64,000 nucleotides of DNA, from contig NZ_AP024896.1 of NCBI RefSeq assembly GCF_024347055.1, positions 124,001 through 188,000 of the forward strand, read 5' to 3'. A program made the translations under genes and the position numbers. This document shows, piece after piece, positions 52,974 to 60,910 of this stretch (position 1 is the first letter of the stretch; each line of letters begins with the position of its first letter). The notes below the pieces were generated by a model that had not been told where the DNA came from, did not search any database, and was given only the letters and a program-made list of their open reading frames with translations. Source of the stretch: Vibrio porteresiae DSM 19223. GTDB lineage: Bacteria; Pseudomonadota; Gammaproteobacteria; Enterobacterales; Vibrionaceae.

Positions 52974-53110
52974 AGTGGGTTCCTCTGGTAAATGACAGAT
53001 GAGGGAATACCCGAACGGTTAACCGAACGGGTATAACAGAACCATGCTAGTGCGATGAGATTAGAAGGAAAATGGCGATCTGTTTATGTGCCAAATAAAT
53101 GAAATTTATA

Positions 53111-54019
53111 TCAGAGATGATGAATTTGGCTCGCTTCCAAACAGAGCGCGCGAATCCATTGGTGGGCGGGGTTGCGATGTGAACGCTCATGCCAAGCCAT
53201 GCTCTTGGTAAACCCTTGCACTTCCAGTGGTGTGTCCATGATCACCACGTGATCATGGCGACAAGCCAGTCGGCGTGGCACTACGGCTATCATGTCGGTG
53301 ATCCGCAGAATCTCCGGCAACACCAAAAAGCTATTGACGGACAGCCCGATGCGACGTTTCACACTAATTGCTTCTAGTGCATCGTCAGTTGGTCCCCAAA
53401 AGCCGCCATGGTTGGAGACCAAGATATGTTCAAGGGTACAAAATTGTTCTAGCGTGATTTGTCCTGTTTGCGCCGCTGGATGTTCGGCGCGCATCATGCA
53501 CACATAGTGCTCTTGATACAAAGAGCGACTATGCAGATCGACTGGCGTAGTTTCTGGGGTCATTAAGGCCAAATCGACATCCCCTTGCTCCATCTGTTTC
53601 ACCATGGTTTCGGGATTAATCGCAATCACGGCGACGCGAATTCCTGGAGCTTGTTTCTTTAACTCGGACATCAAAGGTACGATCACCGCTTTTAATGCAT
53701 AGTCGGTCGCCGCGATGGTGTACGTCATGTCTGCGGTGAGAGGGTCAAAATGGACGGGTTGTAAAAGCAAGTTGATGTCGGTCAGGACTTGTTTGATGGG
53801 TGGTGCAAGCGCTAGTGCACGTTCGGTCGGGATCATGCCACGTTGAGCACGTACAAAAAGAGGATCATTAAAATAGTCGCGTAGGCGGGTCAACATCGCG
53901 CTAACCGCTGGCTGAGTCAGCGAGAGACGTTGCGCGGCATGGGTGACGGTTCCTTCATCCATCAAGGCATCGAACGCTTTCAATAAATTCAGATCTAAAT
54001 TGCGGATGTCATTGTTCAC
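53111..54019 (-). CDS. LysR family transcriptional regulator
   Basis: A 302-residue LysR regulator. The N-terminal winged helix NLDLNLLKAFDALMDEGTVTHAAQRLSLTQPAVSAMLTRLRDYF is followed by a standard effector domain. The GTG at 54019 is preferred because AAAGGAG lies 11 bases upstream of it; that site would otherwise be inside the coding region of the longer form from ATG 54043. It is divergent from the VOC-MDR genes across a 331-base AT-rich spacer, so it most likely controls them and perhaps nemA. Confidence 0.9.
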   Translation of the reverse strand: MNNDIRNLDLNLLKAFDALMDEGTVTHAAQRLSLTQPAVSAMLTRLRDYFNDPLFVRAQRGMIPTERALALAPPIKQVLTDINLLLQPVHFDPLTADMTYTIAATDYALKAVIVPLMSELKKQAPGIRVAVIAINPETMVKQMEQGDVDLALMTPETTPVDLHSRSLYQEHYVCMMRAEHPAAQTGQITLEQFCTLEHILVSNHGGFWGPTDDALEAISVKRRIGLSVNSFLVLPEILRITDMIAVVPRRLACRHDHVVIMDTPLEVQGFTKSMAWHERSHRNPAHQWIRALCLEASQIHHL

Positions 54020-54203
54020 CTTGCTGCAGTCTCCTTTAGCCATCAGATATCAAGTCAAAATAGGGCGAAGTTCATTGCATCATGGTCAGCCCCAGTTTTA
54101 TTTACAGTAAGCAGCGATTGCACATTCGTCAAACCACGAAATGGGTACACATTTGTCTAGCTTCTAAGCGTATAACCCTTAATGCCTTTCGCTTTATCTG
54201 ACC

Positions 54204-54227
54204 ATTATTAAGGAATTTTTTAATAAT
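54204..54227. promoter_or_regulatory. Candidate LysR-type binding site
   Basis: A perfect inverted repeat ATTATTAA / TTAATAAT with eight bases between the arms, in the divergent spacer between the LysR gene and the VOC gene. The layout suits a LysR operator, but the AT-rich context lowers its weight. Confidence 0.4.
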
Positions 54228-54350
54228 GTATAATTATTAAAAATAGAATAATTAATAATTTTTTATTTGAAAAATGAGTTTGTAGAATGACCTCATGATC
54301 AGAAATACCATGGTCAATAACATCAAGAAAAAGCAGTGAGGAGATCTTTG

Positions 54351-54860
54351 ATGTCTAACCCAACGCAATACCCAAGAACCTTTTCTCATATCGGACTTTC
54401 TGTTCCCGATCTAGATAAGGCCGTTAAGTTTTATACCGAAGTGCTCGGTTGGTATCTCATTATGGAGCCAACTACCATCGTCGAAGATGAGAGCCCGATT
54501 GGTGAAATGTGTACTGATGTTTTCGGTCAGGGCTGGGGGAGTTTTCGTATTGCTCACCTTTCTACCGGTGATCGCATTGGTGTGGAAATCTTCCAATTTG
54601 AAAATGCACAAAATCCAGAAAACAACTTCGAATACTGGCGTACCGGTGTGTTCCACTTCTGTGTGCAAGATCCGAATGTAGAAGAGTTAGCAGAAAAAAT
54701 CGTTGCAGCTGGCGGTAAGAAACGCATGCAAGCACCTCGTTTTTACTACCCTGGTGAGAAACCTTACCGCATGATTTATATGGAAGACCCATTTGGCAAC
54801 ATCCTAGAAATCTACAGCCACAGTTATGAGTTAACTTACTCTAGCGGCGCTTACAACTAA
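54351..54860 (+). CDS. VOC (glyoxalase/dioxygenase fold) protein
   Basis: A 169-residue protein of the vicinal oxygen chelate superfamily: FSHIGLSVPDLDKAVKFYTEVLGWYL at the N-terminus, FHFCVQDPNVEELAEKIVAAGGKK in the middle, and MIYMEDPFGNILEIYSHSYE at the end. Possible metal ligands are His13, a mid-chain His and the C-terminal Glu. It may be a lactoylglutathione lyase-like or dioxygenase-like enzyme; the reaction is not certain. GAGGAG precedes the ATG at 54351. It is followed 14 bases later by the MDR gene. Confidence 0.88.
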   Translation: MSNPTQYPRTFSHIGLSVPDLDKAVKFYTEVLGWYLIMEPTTIVEDESPIGEMCTDVFGQGWGSFRIAHLSTGDRIGVEIFQFENAQNPENNFEYWRTGVFHFCVQDPNVEELAEKIVAAGGKKRMQAPRFYYPGEKPYRMIYMEDPFGNILEIYSHSYELTYSSGAYN

Positions 54861-54874
54861 ATCGAGACTTGTCT

Positions 54875-55864
54875 ATGAAAGCCATTATTTATCAACCGGA
54901 TAATGATATTTTTTGCGCCTTTGATATGGCGACACCGCAGCTTGAATCGCCTTACGATGTATTGATTGAAGTCGATGCGGTCGGTCTTAACCCAGTCGAT
55001 GCCAAAGTCAATTACTGGTTTGGAATAGTGGCTGACGGGACTCGTGAGTTTGTGGGTGGTTTGGATGTATCGGGAACCATTGTTGCTAAAGGCAAAGAGG
55101 TTCACCAATGGCAGCTAGGGGATCGCGTCCTTTATCATGGCAATATGCGCCGTCGCCAAGGTGGATTTGCTCAGCTGGCAGTACAAGATTCTCGTACACT
55201 CACGCCGCACCCTGAGGTGAATGCCTGCGAAGCTGCAGCTTCACCTTGTGCGGGGTGGACTGCTTATCGAGCCATTAATGATAAACTGCATATGGCGAGT
55301 CATAAACAGAGTGTCGCGATTTACGGTGCGAGTGGCGGGGTGGGTAGTTACGCTGTTCAGCTTTGTCGTTATTTCAACGTACCGCAAGTGATAGCCATTT
55401 GTTCTGAGCGAAACTTCGACTATGTGCGTTCGCTGGGGGCGACTCACTGCTTCGATTATCGCGATGAAAAGCTGCTTGAGAAACTGGCAATGGCGGTGGG
55501 TTCGGATGGCATTGATTGCGCTTTAGATTGCTTTGGTCAAAAGGGACAAGGAGTGCTTTCAGCAAGTTTGGGCTTTGATGGTCAGTTAGTGGAGTTGGTC
55601 AATACCATCGACTCTGCTCAACATGAACGAGCATTTGAACGTGGTCTGACGCTTCATCAACTGAGTTTAGGCTCCGGGCATGTCTACGGTGACCGTGGTT
55701 TCCGTTCAATTGTTAATGCGGGAATGACGATGAATCTGTTGATGGAACAGCAAAAAATTCAAGCCCCTAAACTTACCGTGATCGAGTTGGCTGACATACC
55801 CGATGCGCTTACTGAGATTCGCTTAGGACATACCTGCGGCAAATATGTGGCTGCCATACAATAG
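54875..55864 (+). CDS. MDR-type quinone/enone reductase
   Basis: A 329-residue zinc-free medium-chain reductase. The N-terminal GroES-like domain shows VLIEVDAVGLNPVDAKVNYWFG and VGGLDVSGTIVAKGKEV. The NADPH-binding Rossmann part has IYGASGGVGSYAVQLCRYF. No structural or catalytic zinc ligands of alcohol dehydrogenases are seen, so it is a quinone or alkenal reductase type. The ATG at 54875 is preferred to a TTG six bases upstream. It shares an operon with the VOC gene. Confidence 0.87.
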   Translation: MKAIIYQPDNDIFCAFDMATPQLESPYDVLIEVDAVGLNPVDAKVNYWFGIVADGTREFVGGLDVSGTIVAKGKEVHQWQLGDRVLYHGNMRRRQGGFAQLAVQDSRTLTPHPEVNACEAAASPCAGWTAYRAINDKLHMASHKQSVAIYGASGGVGSYAVQLCRYFNVPQVIAICSERNFDYVRSLGATHCFDYRDEKLLEKLAMAVGSDGIDCALDCFGQKGQGVLSASLGFDGQLVELVNTIDSAQHERAFERGLTLHQLSLGSGHVYGDRGFRSIVNAGMTMNLLMEQQKIQAPKLTVIELADIPDALTEIRLGHTCGKYVAAIQ

Positions 55865-56053
55865 TCACGACGATTTTTGGGACGACAACGCTGTTTAAAC
55901 AGAATCGTACCTTGCTACCGCGAACGTTTCTGATCTAAAGATTCGTTATATTAGGTATCGTTTAATGTGATTGGAGTGAACCCGGCAAATCTCAGATGAT
56001 ATCGACCTCAACGAAATAATCCGTTTAATCCAATGTTACGAGAGGAAATGATC

Positions 56054-56560
56054 ATGAGCGATATTATTTGGCCTGAAGGTTTTGTACCAGGGTTCACTGA
56101 CAACTTTTGTTCTAATGAAGTGATTGTGGTTGGTTTGTCTACAAAAGAGATTTGGCCACTATTAAATACCCCAGCACAATGGCCAACTTACTACGCTAAC
56201 TCAGCCAATCCCCGTTTCTATGATGACAAAGGGCCTGAACTTACCGATGGCGTACGTTTTTACTTTGAAACCTTCGGTTTCCCTGTCGAATCTCAATGTG
56301 TTGAGTGCGTAGCTCCTGTTGCCGGTCAACCAGCGCGTCTTGCTTGGCACGGTTGGGCTGGTGAAGGTGAAACACGTCTCGATGTACACCACGCATGGTT
56401 GATTGAAGATTTGTCGGAAAATCGCGTACGCATTCTGACTCAGGAATCGCAAAAAGGTAATCCAGCTAAAGAGTTAGCAAACACTAAGCCAAATCCAATG
56501 ATCAATGGTCACCAAGAGTGGTTAGATGGTCTTGTTGCTGCCGCACGTAAAGCAAAATAA
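56054..56560 (+). CDS. SRPBCC (START-like) family protein
   Basis: A 168-residue protein of the START/Bet v1-like fold: VIVVGLSTKEIWPLLNTPAQWPTYYANSANP, then RLAWHGWAGEGETRLDVHHAWLIEDL. These bind hydrophobic ligands or act in polyketide and stress functions; no specific role can be given. GAGGAA lies eight bases before the ATG at 56054. It is separated from the MDR gene by about 190 bases containing its own likely promoter. Confidence 0.83.
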   Translation: MSDIIWPEGFVPGFTDNFCSNEVIVVGLSTKEIWPLLNTPAQWPTYYANSANPRFYDDKGPELTDGVRFYFETFGFPVESQCVECVAPVAGQPARLAWHGWAGEGETRLDVHHAWLIEDLSENRVRILTQESQKGNPAKELANTKPNPMINGHQEWLDGLVAAARKAK

Positions 56561-56597
56561 TCGAATAGCCGTCTTCAGGGCTGATGGTTTTAGTCAG

Positions 56598-56629
56598 AAA
56601 GAGAGCTGCGAAAGAGGCTCTCTTTTCTT
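56598..56629 (+). terminator. Terminator after the SRPBCC gene
   Basis: A seven-base stem AGAGAGC / GCTCTCT with a ten-base loop is followed by TTTCTTG. It lies just before the insertion sequence. Confidence 0.75.
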
Positions 56630-56697
56630 GTACAGAGAAAACCCCCAGCTTGGCTGGGGGGTTCCGTTGAGCTTATAGCTATAAGTCAGTTATAAAA

Positions 56698-56766
56698 CCC
56701 CTTTCAATTTGTTAGAAATACCTTGTGGTCTGGCAACTACAAGAGTTAATCAGAAATTGAAAGGGG
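56698..56766 (+). promoter_or_regulatory. tnpA leader stem sequestering the ribosome-binding site
   Basis: A perfect 13-base stem CCCCTTTCAATTT (56698-56710) with its complement (56754-56766). The second arm includes the G-rich ribosome-binding region just before the tnpA ATG at 56775. IS200 transposases are known to be repressed by such a leader stem. Confidence 0.75.
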
Positions 56767-56774
56767 GTCCCAAT

Positions 56775-57236
56775 ATGGGGGACGAGAAGAGCTTAGCTCA
56801 CACAAGATGGAACTGTAAATATCATATAGTATTCGCACCCAAATATAGAAGGCAGGTGTTCTACGGTGAAAAACGTCGAGCAGTTGGAGAAATCTTGCGA
56901 AAGCTATGTGAATGGAAAGACGTGAATATACTCGAGGCTGAATGCTGTAAAGATCATGTTCATATGCTTTTAGAAATCCCACCGAAGTTGAGTGTTTCAG
57001 GTTTTATGGGATATTTAAAAGGTAAAAGTAGTTTGATGCTCTATGAGCGATTTGGGGATTTGAAGTTCAAATACCGAAATCGAGAATTTTGGTGCCGGGG
57101 TTATTACGTTGATACAGTCGGCAAAAATACAAGCCAGATCCAAAGTTACATCAAGCATCAATTAGATCAAGATAAAATGGGAGAGCAACTGTCGATCCCA
57201 TATTCAGGTAACCCGTTTACGGGTCGCAAGAAATAG
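56775..57236 (+). CDS. tnpA: IS200/IS605 family Y1 transposase
   Basis: A 153-residue single-strand-specific transposase. The metal-binding HUH motif is H61-V-H63 (CCKDHVHMLLEIPP) and the catalytic tyrosine is Y125 in NTSQIQSYIKHQ. The full length of the family is kept, with no internal stops, so it is probably active. The ATG at 56775 gives the family start MGDEKSLAHTRWNCKYHIVF. Translation should be low because of the leader stem. Confidence 0.93.
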   Translation: MGDEKSLAHTRWNCKYHIVFAPKYRRQVFYGEKRRAVGEILRKLCEWKDVNILEAECCKDHVHMLLEIPPKLSVSGFMGYLKGKSSLMLYERFGDLKFKYRNREFWCRGYYVDTVGKNTSQIQSYIKHQLDQDKMGEQLSIPYSGNPFTGRKK

Positions 57237-57355
57237 TCATATGCAAATGTCAGATCACGATGCGCCTGCTAGGGCGCTGCTGGTAGGAGAGCCTTATAGG
57301 CGCATATGAAAAACCTCCGGCTATGCCGGAGGATATTTTTTTCTGTAATGCGGGG

Positions 57356-57646
57356 TTAGGCTTCTTGCAAAAAGTTTAGCTGTTCGCTGGTTTTGCTTGG
57401 CACAAATTCGGTGATTTCATAGCTTGCCGCTTGGTTACGATAGAAAGGATCAAACGTAATCATCTCTTCTAACTCTGCGCGCGTCATTCCTTGCGCCAAT
57501 ATCACCCCGCCGGTACGCGGCTCTTTACGTCCCGATGCAATAAAATGACCTTTGGCATAGTGCTCATCAAGATACTGCCGATGCTCTTCAAGGTGTTGGT
57601 TAACCTTTTCAATACCATTAGTGTAGGTTAAAGAAACCACAAACAT
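57356..57646 (-). CDS. YciI-like protein
   Basis: A 96-residue ferredoxin-like fold protein of the YciI/YCII family (FVVSLTYTNGIEKVNQHLEEHRQYLDEHYAKGHFIASGRKEPRTGGVILAQG, then FDPFYRNQAASYEITEF). The conserved His-Asp pair of the family is represented by H21 and the FDPF segment. The enzyme role is unknown in general. AAAGGAG precedes the start. The right end of the IS200 element lies only about 20 bases beyond its stop and may have replaced its terminator. Confidence 0.88.
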   Translation of the reverse strand: MFVVSLTYTNGIEKVNQHLEEHRQYLDEHYAKGHFIASGRKEPRTGGVILAQGMTRAELEEMITFDPFYRNQAASYEITEFVPSKTSEQLNFLQEA

Positions 57647-58078
57647 AGAGAGACTCCTTTTCTAGATAATAAGCTTCATCCTACTGAATTTATTACAATT
57701 TCCCAACCACTTTCTCATGTCATTTCTTGACCTATATTTGCCAATAGCTGATTATGAGCCCAGTTGAGTGCTTGTGACCACATAGACATGTTCTGACGTA
57801 TGTGAACGCAAGGAAGAATATGACCTATAGAACAGTATGTTACTGGCCGTGTGTCTTTATTTTCTGAACATACTATGAAGACAATGTCTTTAGAAAAGAT
57901 GATGTCTAAGTCGCTGGGTTATCACAGTAGTTCGATGCTTCAACCTACTTTCCAACATCTGGCAGAAACTCGCTCAGCCATAGCACGAAACCGTTTCTGC
58001 TGAATCCTCGCTATAACTCGGCTACACTTTTCGCTTTCCCATCGCTGCTCTCTCATCACAATCGATAGCGTCGAAAAC
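57647..58078. other. Intergenic region without a recognised gene
   Basis: About 430 bases between the start of the YciI-like gene and the SDR terminator. No open frame of note, repeat or RNA gene was supported. The yciI-type promoter should lie at its left end, on the minus strand. Confidence 0.4.
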
Positions 58079-58106
58079 GCACAATACCGAGCAAACGGTA
58101 TTGTGC
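58079..58106 (-). terminator. Terminator of the SDR gene
   Basis: A perfect 11-base stem GCACAATACCG with its complement and a six-base loop lies eight bases beyond the stop of the minus-strand gene. On that strand it is followed by GTTTTCG. Confidence 0.8.
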
Positions 58107-58113
58107 TTTGCGA

Positions 58114-58830
58114 TTAGCGGAAGTTTCTTTCTACCAATGGGCGAATGGTTAATTCGTCTACGCTTGCCACGCCTTCTTGGGTGGCCATAAAGAGAATCGC
58201 ATCACAGACACTTTGTGCATCGAGATAGTCCGGACGCTCAGTGCTGCGAAATGGTGTATCAACGCCGCCGGGATAGAGTGCACACACTTTAACGCCCATC
58301 GGGCGCACTTCTTTGCGAAAGACTTGAGTGAGCGCATCAAACCCGGATTTAGCGGCAGTGTAAGCACCGATATTTTCATTAGCAAATTGGCACACGGTAG
58401 AGAGCACGTTGATGATGGTGCCTTGCTCGCGAGGTTTCATCGCCACATTGTATACCTCTTGCATAAAGACAAAGGGGGATACGGTATTTAAGGTGATGAG
58501 ATGTTGCAGATCCGCAATCGCCAAATCGGCGACGGCACTGCGTGCAGTATTGGCACCAGCGCAGTTAACCAGAACATCAATACTGCCTAAAGTGGCATGT
58601 GCGTTAGCAACAAACTGTTTTACATGAGCAAAATCGGTGGCATCAAAACTATCGTGATAAAGAATGCTTTCGGTTGCGCCAATGTCCAGTAACAGTTCAT
58701 CCATTTTGGCCGAAGAGCGACCACAAAATGCCACGTTCGCCCCCAACGCCAGCAGCTGTTTAGTCAGTAATTTACCGATCCCAGAGGTTGCGCCTGTTAC
58801 TAAGAAATTCAGTTGTTTTGCTTGTTTCAT
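58114..58830 (-). CDS. Short-chain dehydrogenase/reductase
   Basis: A 238-residue classical SDR. The NAD(P) motif is VTGATSGIGKLL near residue 11, with VNCAGANTA, a catalytic Ser in VLSTVCQ, and Y-x3-K as YTAAK. A Cys follows in ALYPGGVDTPF. The substrate is not predictable. It lies 134 bases downstream of the LysR gene on the same strand but is probably transcribed separately. Confidence 0.9.
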   Translation of the reverse strand: MKQAKQLNFLVTGATSGIGKLLTKQLLALGANVAFCGRSSAKMDELLLDIGATESILYHDSFDATDFAHVKQFVANAHATLGSIDVLVNCAGANTARSAVADLAIADLQHLITLNTVSPFVFMQEVYNVAMKPREQGTIINVLSTVCQFANENIGAYTAAKSGFDALTQVFRKEVRPMGVKVCALYPGGVDTPFRSTERPDYLDAQSVCDAILFMATQEGVASVDELTIRPLVERNFR

Positions 58831-58964
58831 TTGAAATGCCCATCAGCTAAAGAACGCATTATTCTAGAGATAACACCCTGTTGATTCAGCGAGTTATCTC
58901 ATAGTTTGTGATTTCCTTTGTTGATCTGCACCCTGCGTTGCTACGCGCTAGCGGTAATCCTTAA

Positions 58965-59861
58965 CTACTGTAACGCTTGTTTAAGCTCATTGAGCGTTTG
59001 TTGTAGCAGTGGATTGTCTTGGACGGTCAGCGCACAAATATCAGCGGCAATCACCTCACGCAGTGGGATAAAACGGACATGGGGCCAAGCAAGGCTGGCA
59101 TAGCTTTCTGGCACAATCGACAAAATGCCACGCGTTGAAATCACCGCCAGTAGCGTATTCGGCTCCACCACTTGCTGCACAATATTGGGGTGAAAGCCGC
59201 TCTGCTGACAGCGCTGAATGATCCAATCGGTGGAGGATGAATTTTCGCGACTGAGCATGACAAATTCCTGCTCAGTAAGGTGGTTGAGGCTGAGCAATTT
59301 GTGGTTAGCCAAAAGGTGATGTTCGGGCAGGGCAACCATCATTTTCTCGCGGTAAAGTGAGGTCATGGTAAGTGGCGCAACGTTGACCGTATCGGCATAA
59401 CGTACCAACCCAATATCAATGCGTCCTTGCTCTAGCGCCTGTTTCTGTTTCCCTGGTGACATCTCAATCAGATTGTATTTGGTCGCAGGATAACGCTGTT
59501 GGAGCTGGTAAAGTGCATCGCCAAATCCCGCCCAGAAAATCGAACTCATTAAACCGATATTGATCGTCTGGTGGTCAACTCGATAGCGCTGTTTGACTCG
59601 ACTGATGGAGGTGTCGAGCACATCAAAAATCAAACGACACTCTTTTTGTAGTTGCTTGCCTGCGGGTGTCAGTTGCACGTTACGCGTATCACGCAGAAAT
59701 AATTCGACCTCCATGAGCTGCTCCAACTCACGAATTTGCGCGCTGAGCGGTGACTTGGTGATATTGAGCTGCTGGGCTGCTAAGCTGAAATTTTCAGTTT
59801 GCGCGACCTGATAAAAGTAGCGCAGCATTTTGAGCGTGATGCGTTGAGTAGCGTTATCCAT
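58965..59861 (-). CDS. LysR family regulator next to xapA
   Basis: A 298-residue LysR regulator. The N-terminal winged helix is LKMLRYFYQVAQTENFSLAAQQLNITKSPLSAQIRELEQLMEVELF, followed by a usual effector domain. It is divergent from the purine nucleoside phosphorylase gene with 113 bases between. E. coli xapA is activated by the LysR protein XapR, so a XapR-like role is possible, but resemblance beyond the family cannot be judged here. It could also control the SDR gene. Confidence 0.88.
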   Translation of the reverse strand: MDNATQRITLKMLRYFYQVAQTENFSLAAQQLNITKSPLSAQIRELEQLMEVELFLRDTRNVQLTPAGKQLQKECRLIFDVLDTSISRVKQRYRVDHQTINIGLMSSIFWAGFGDALYQLQQRYPATKYNLIEMSPGKQKQALEQGRIDIGLVRYADTVNVAPLTMTSLYREKMMVALPEHHLLANHKLLSLNHLTEQEFVMLSRENSSSTDWIIQRCQQSGFHPNIVQQVVEPNTLLAVISTRGILSIVPESYASLAWPHVRFIPLREVIAADICALTVQDNPLLQQTLNELKQALQ

Positions 59862-59974
59862 AGCAAACGTTTTCTATTGTGTTGGTAATCAGTACAATTG
59901 TGCCGAATTTTGAGATTTTGTCAGCATGATAATTAGGGTAAAGTGCAAAAAACGGTTACAGCGAAGGAAAAAAC

Positions 59975-60808
59975 ATGTCTGCCGATCCAGTGAATCAAGC
60001 TCTCGAAACCATTTATGCGCGTAAGCCAGGCTTTGCGCCAAAAGCAGGTTTTATCTTAGGCTCAGGCCTTGGCATTATCGCCGATGCGCTAGAAGATAAA
60101 GTAGTCATCCCTTATGAAGAACTCGCTGGATTCCCTGTTAGCACAGTGGAAGGTCACTCTGGTGAGTTGGTGCTCGGTAAACTGTTTGGCATCGAAGTGG
60201 CTTGCATGAAAGGTCGTGGTCACTACTACGAACATCGCAGCATGAAAGTGATGACGAACGCTGTGCGTACGTTCAAGCGTTTAGGTTGTGAATTCATGTT
60301 AGTTACTAATGCTGCGGGCTCTTTGCGTCCAGACCGCATTGATGTGGGCTCATTAGTGGTATTTAACGACCACATTAATACCATGCCTGAATCACCAATG
60401 ACTGGGCCAAATGATGATGAATACGGCCCACGTTTCTTCAGTGTCGCTAACGCATACGATAAAACTCTGCGTGCAGAAGTATTAGACGTTGCTCAACAGC
60501 AGAATATTCACCTCAACCAAGGTGTGTTTGTTTCCTACACTGGTCCTAACTTTGAAACCGCTGCAGAGATCCGCATGATGCAAATCATTGGTGGTGATGT
60601 GGTTGGTATGTCAGTGGTTCCTGAAGTGATTTCAGCCGCGCATTGTGGTTTACCAGTATTAGCCGTGTGTGCGATCACTAACATGGCGGAAGGTTTGAGT
60701 GATGTGGTGCTCTCTCATGAGCAGACCTTAAAATGTGCTAAGTTAGCCGAGAAAGATTTTATCGCGCTGATTCATGCCTTTATGCGCCATCACTTTAACG
60801 TTGCCTAA
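59975..60808 (+). CDS. xapA: Purine nucleoside/xanthosine phosphorylase (XapA-like)
   Basis: A 277-residue trimeric-type PNP. The phosphate-binding motifs GFILGSGLGIIADAL and EGHSGELVLGK are followed by VTNAAGSLRPDRIDVGSLVVFNDHIN and GPNFETAAEIRMMQIIGGDVVGMSVVPEV. It cleaves purine ribonucleosides with phosphate to ribose 1-phosphate and base. The symbol reflects the family of E. coli xanthosine phosphorylase and the adjacent LysR gene; substrate range is not proven. AAGGAAAAA precedes the ATG. A terminator follows. Confidence 0.88.
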   Translation: MSADPVNQALETIYARKPGFAPKAGFILGSGLGIIADALEDKVVIPYEELAGFPVSTVEGHSGELVLGKLFGIEVACMKGRGHYYEHRSMKVMTNAVRTFKRLGCEFMLVTNAAGSLRPDRIDVGSLVVFNDHINTMPESPMTGPNDDEYGPRFFSVANAYDKTLRAEVLDVAQQQNIHLNQGVFVSYTGPNFETAAEIRMMQIIGGDVVGMSVVPEVISAAHCGLPVLAVCAITNMAEGLSDVVLSHEQTLKCAKLAEKDFIALIHAFMRHHFNVA

Positions 60809-60835
60809 CGTTGCAATAAGCGCTAATGGATAACA

Positions 60836-60870
60836 AAAGAGGACCTAAGCCAAGGTCCTCTTTCTGTTTT
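60836..60870 (+). terminator. Terminator of xapA
   Basis: A nine-base stem AGAGGACCT / AGGTCCTCT with a six-base loop is flanked by A and T runs. It could also serve the convergent GGDEF gene. Confidence 0.85.
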
Positions 60871-60910
60871 GGGCTCATGTCATCTAACGCAATCACATAT
60901 CGAAGATGGG

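Larger units (their letters stand above)
56641..57340 (+). mobile_element. IS200-type insertion sequence, apparently intact
   Basis: A unit of about 700 bases. It is bounded by a left-end hairpin CCCCCAGC-TTG-GCTGGGGG (56642-56660) and a right-end hairpin CCTCCGGC-TAT-GCCGGAGG (57314-57332), with a single Y1 transposase gene. As in the IS200/IS605 family there are no terminal inverted repeats. The exact ends are uncertain by several bases. It inserted between the SRPBCC gene and the 3' end of the YciI-like gene. Confidence 0.85.

Noticed and set aside
51867..54019. nemA plus LysR as one operon
   Set aside because: A 137-base gap with no coupling; the LysR gene may have its own promoter, so co-transcription is left open rather than claimed.
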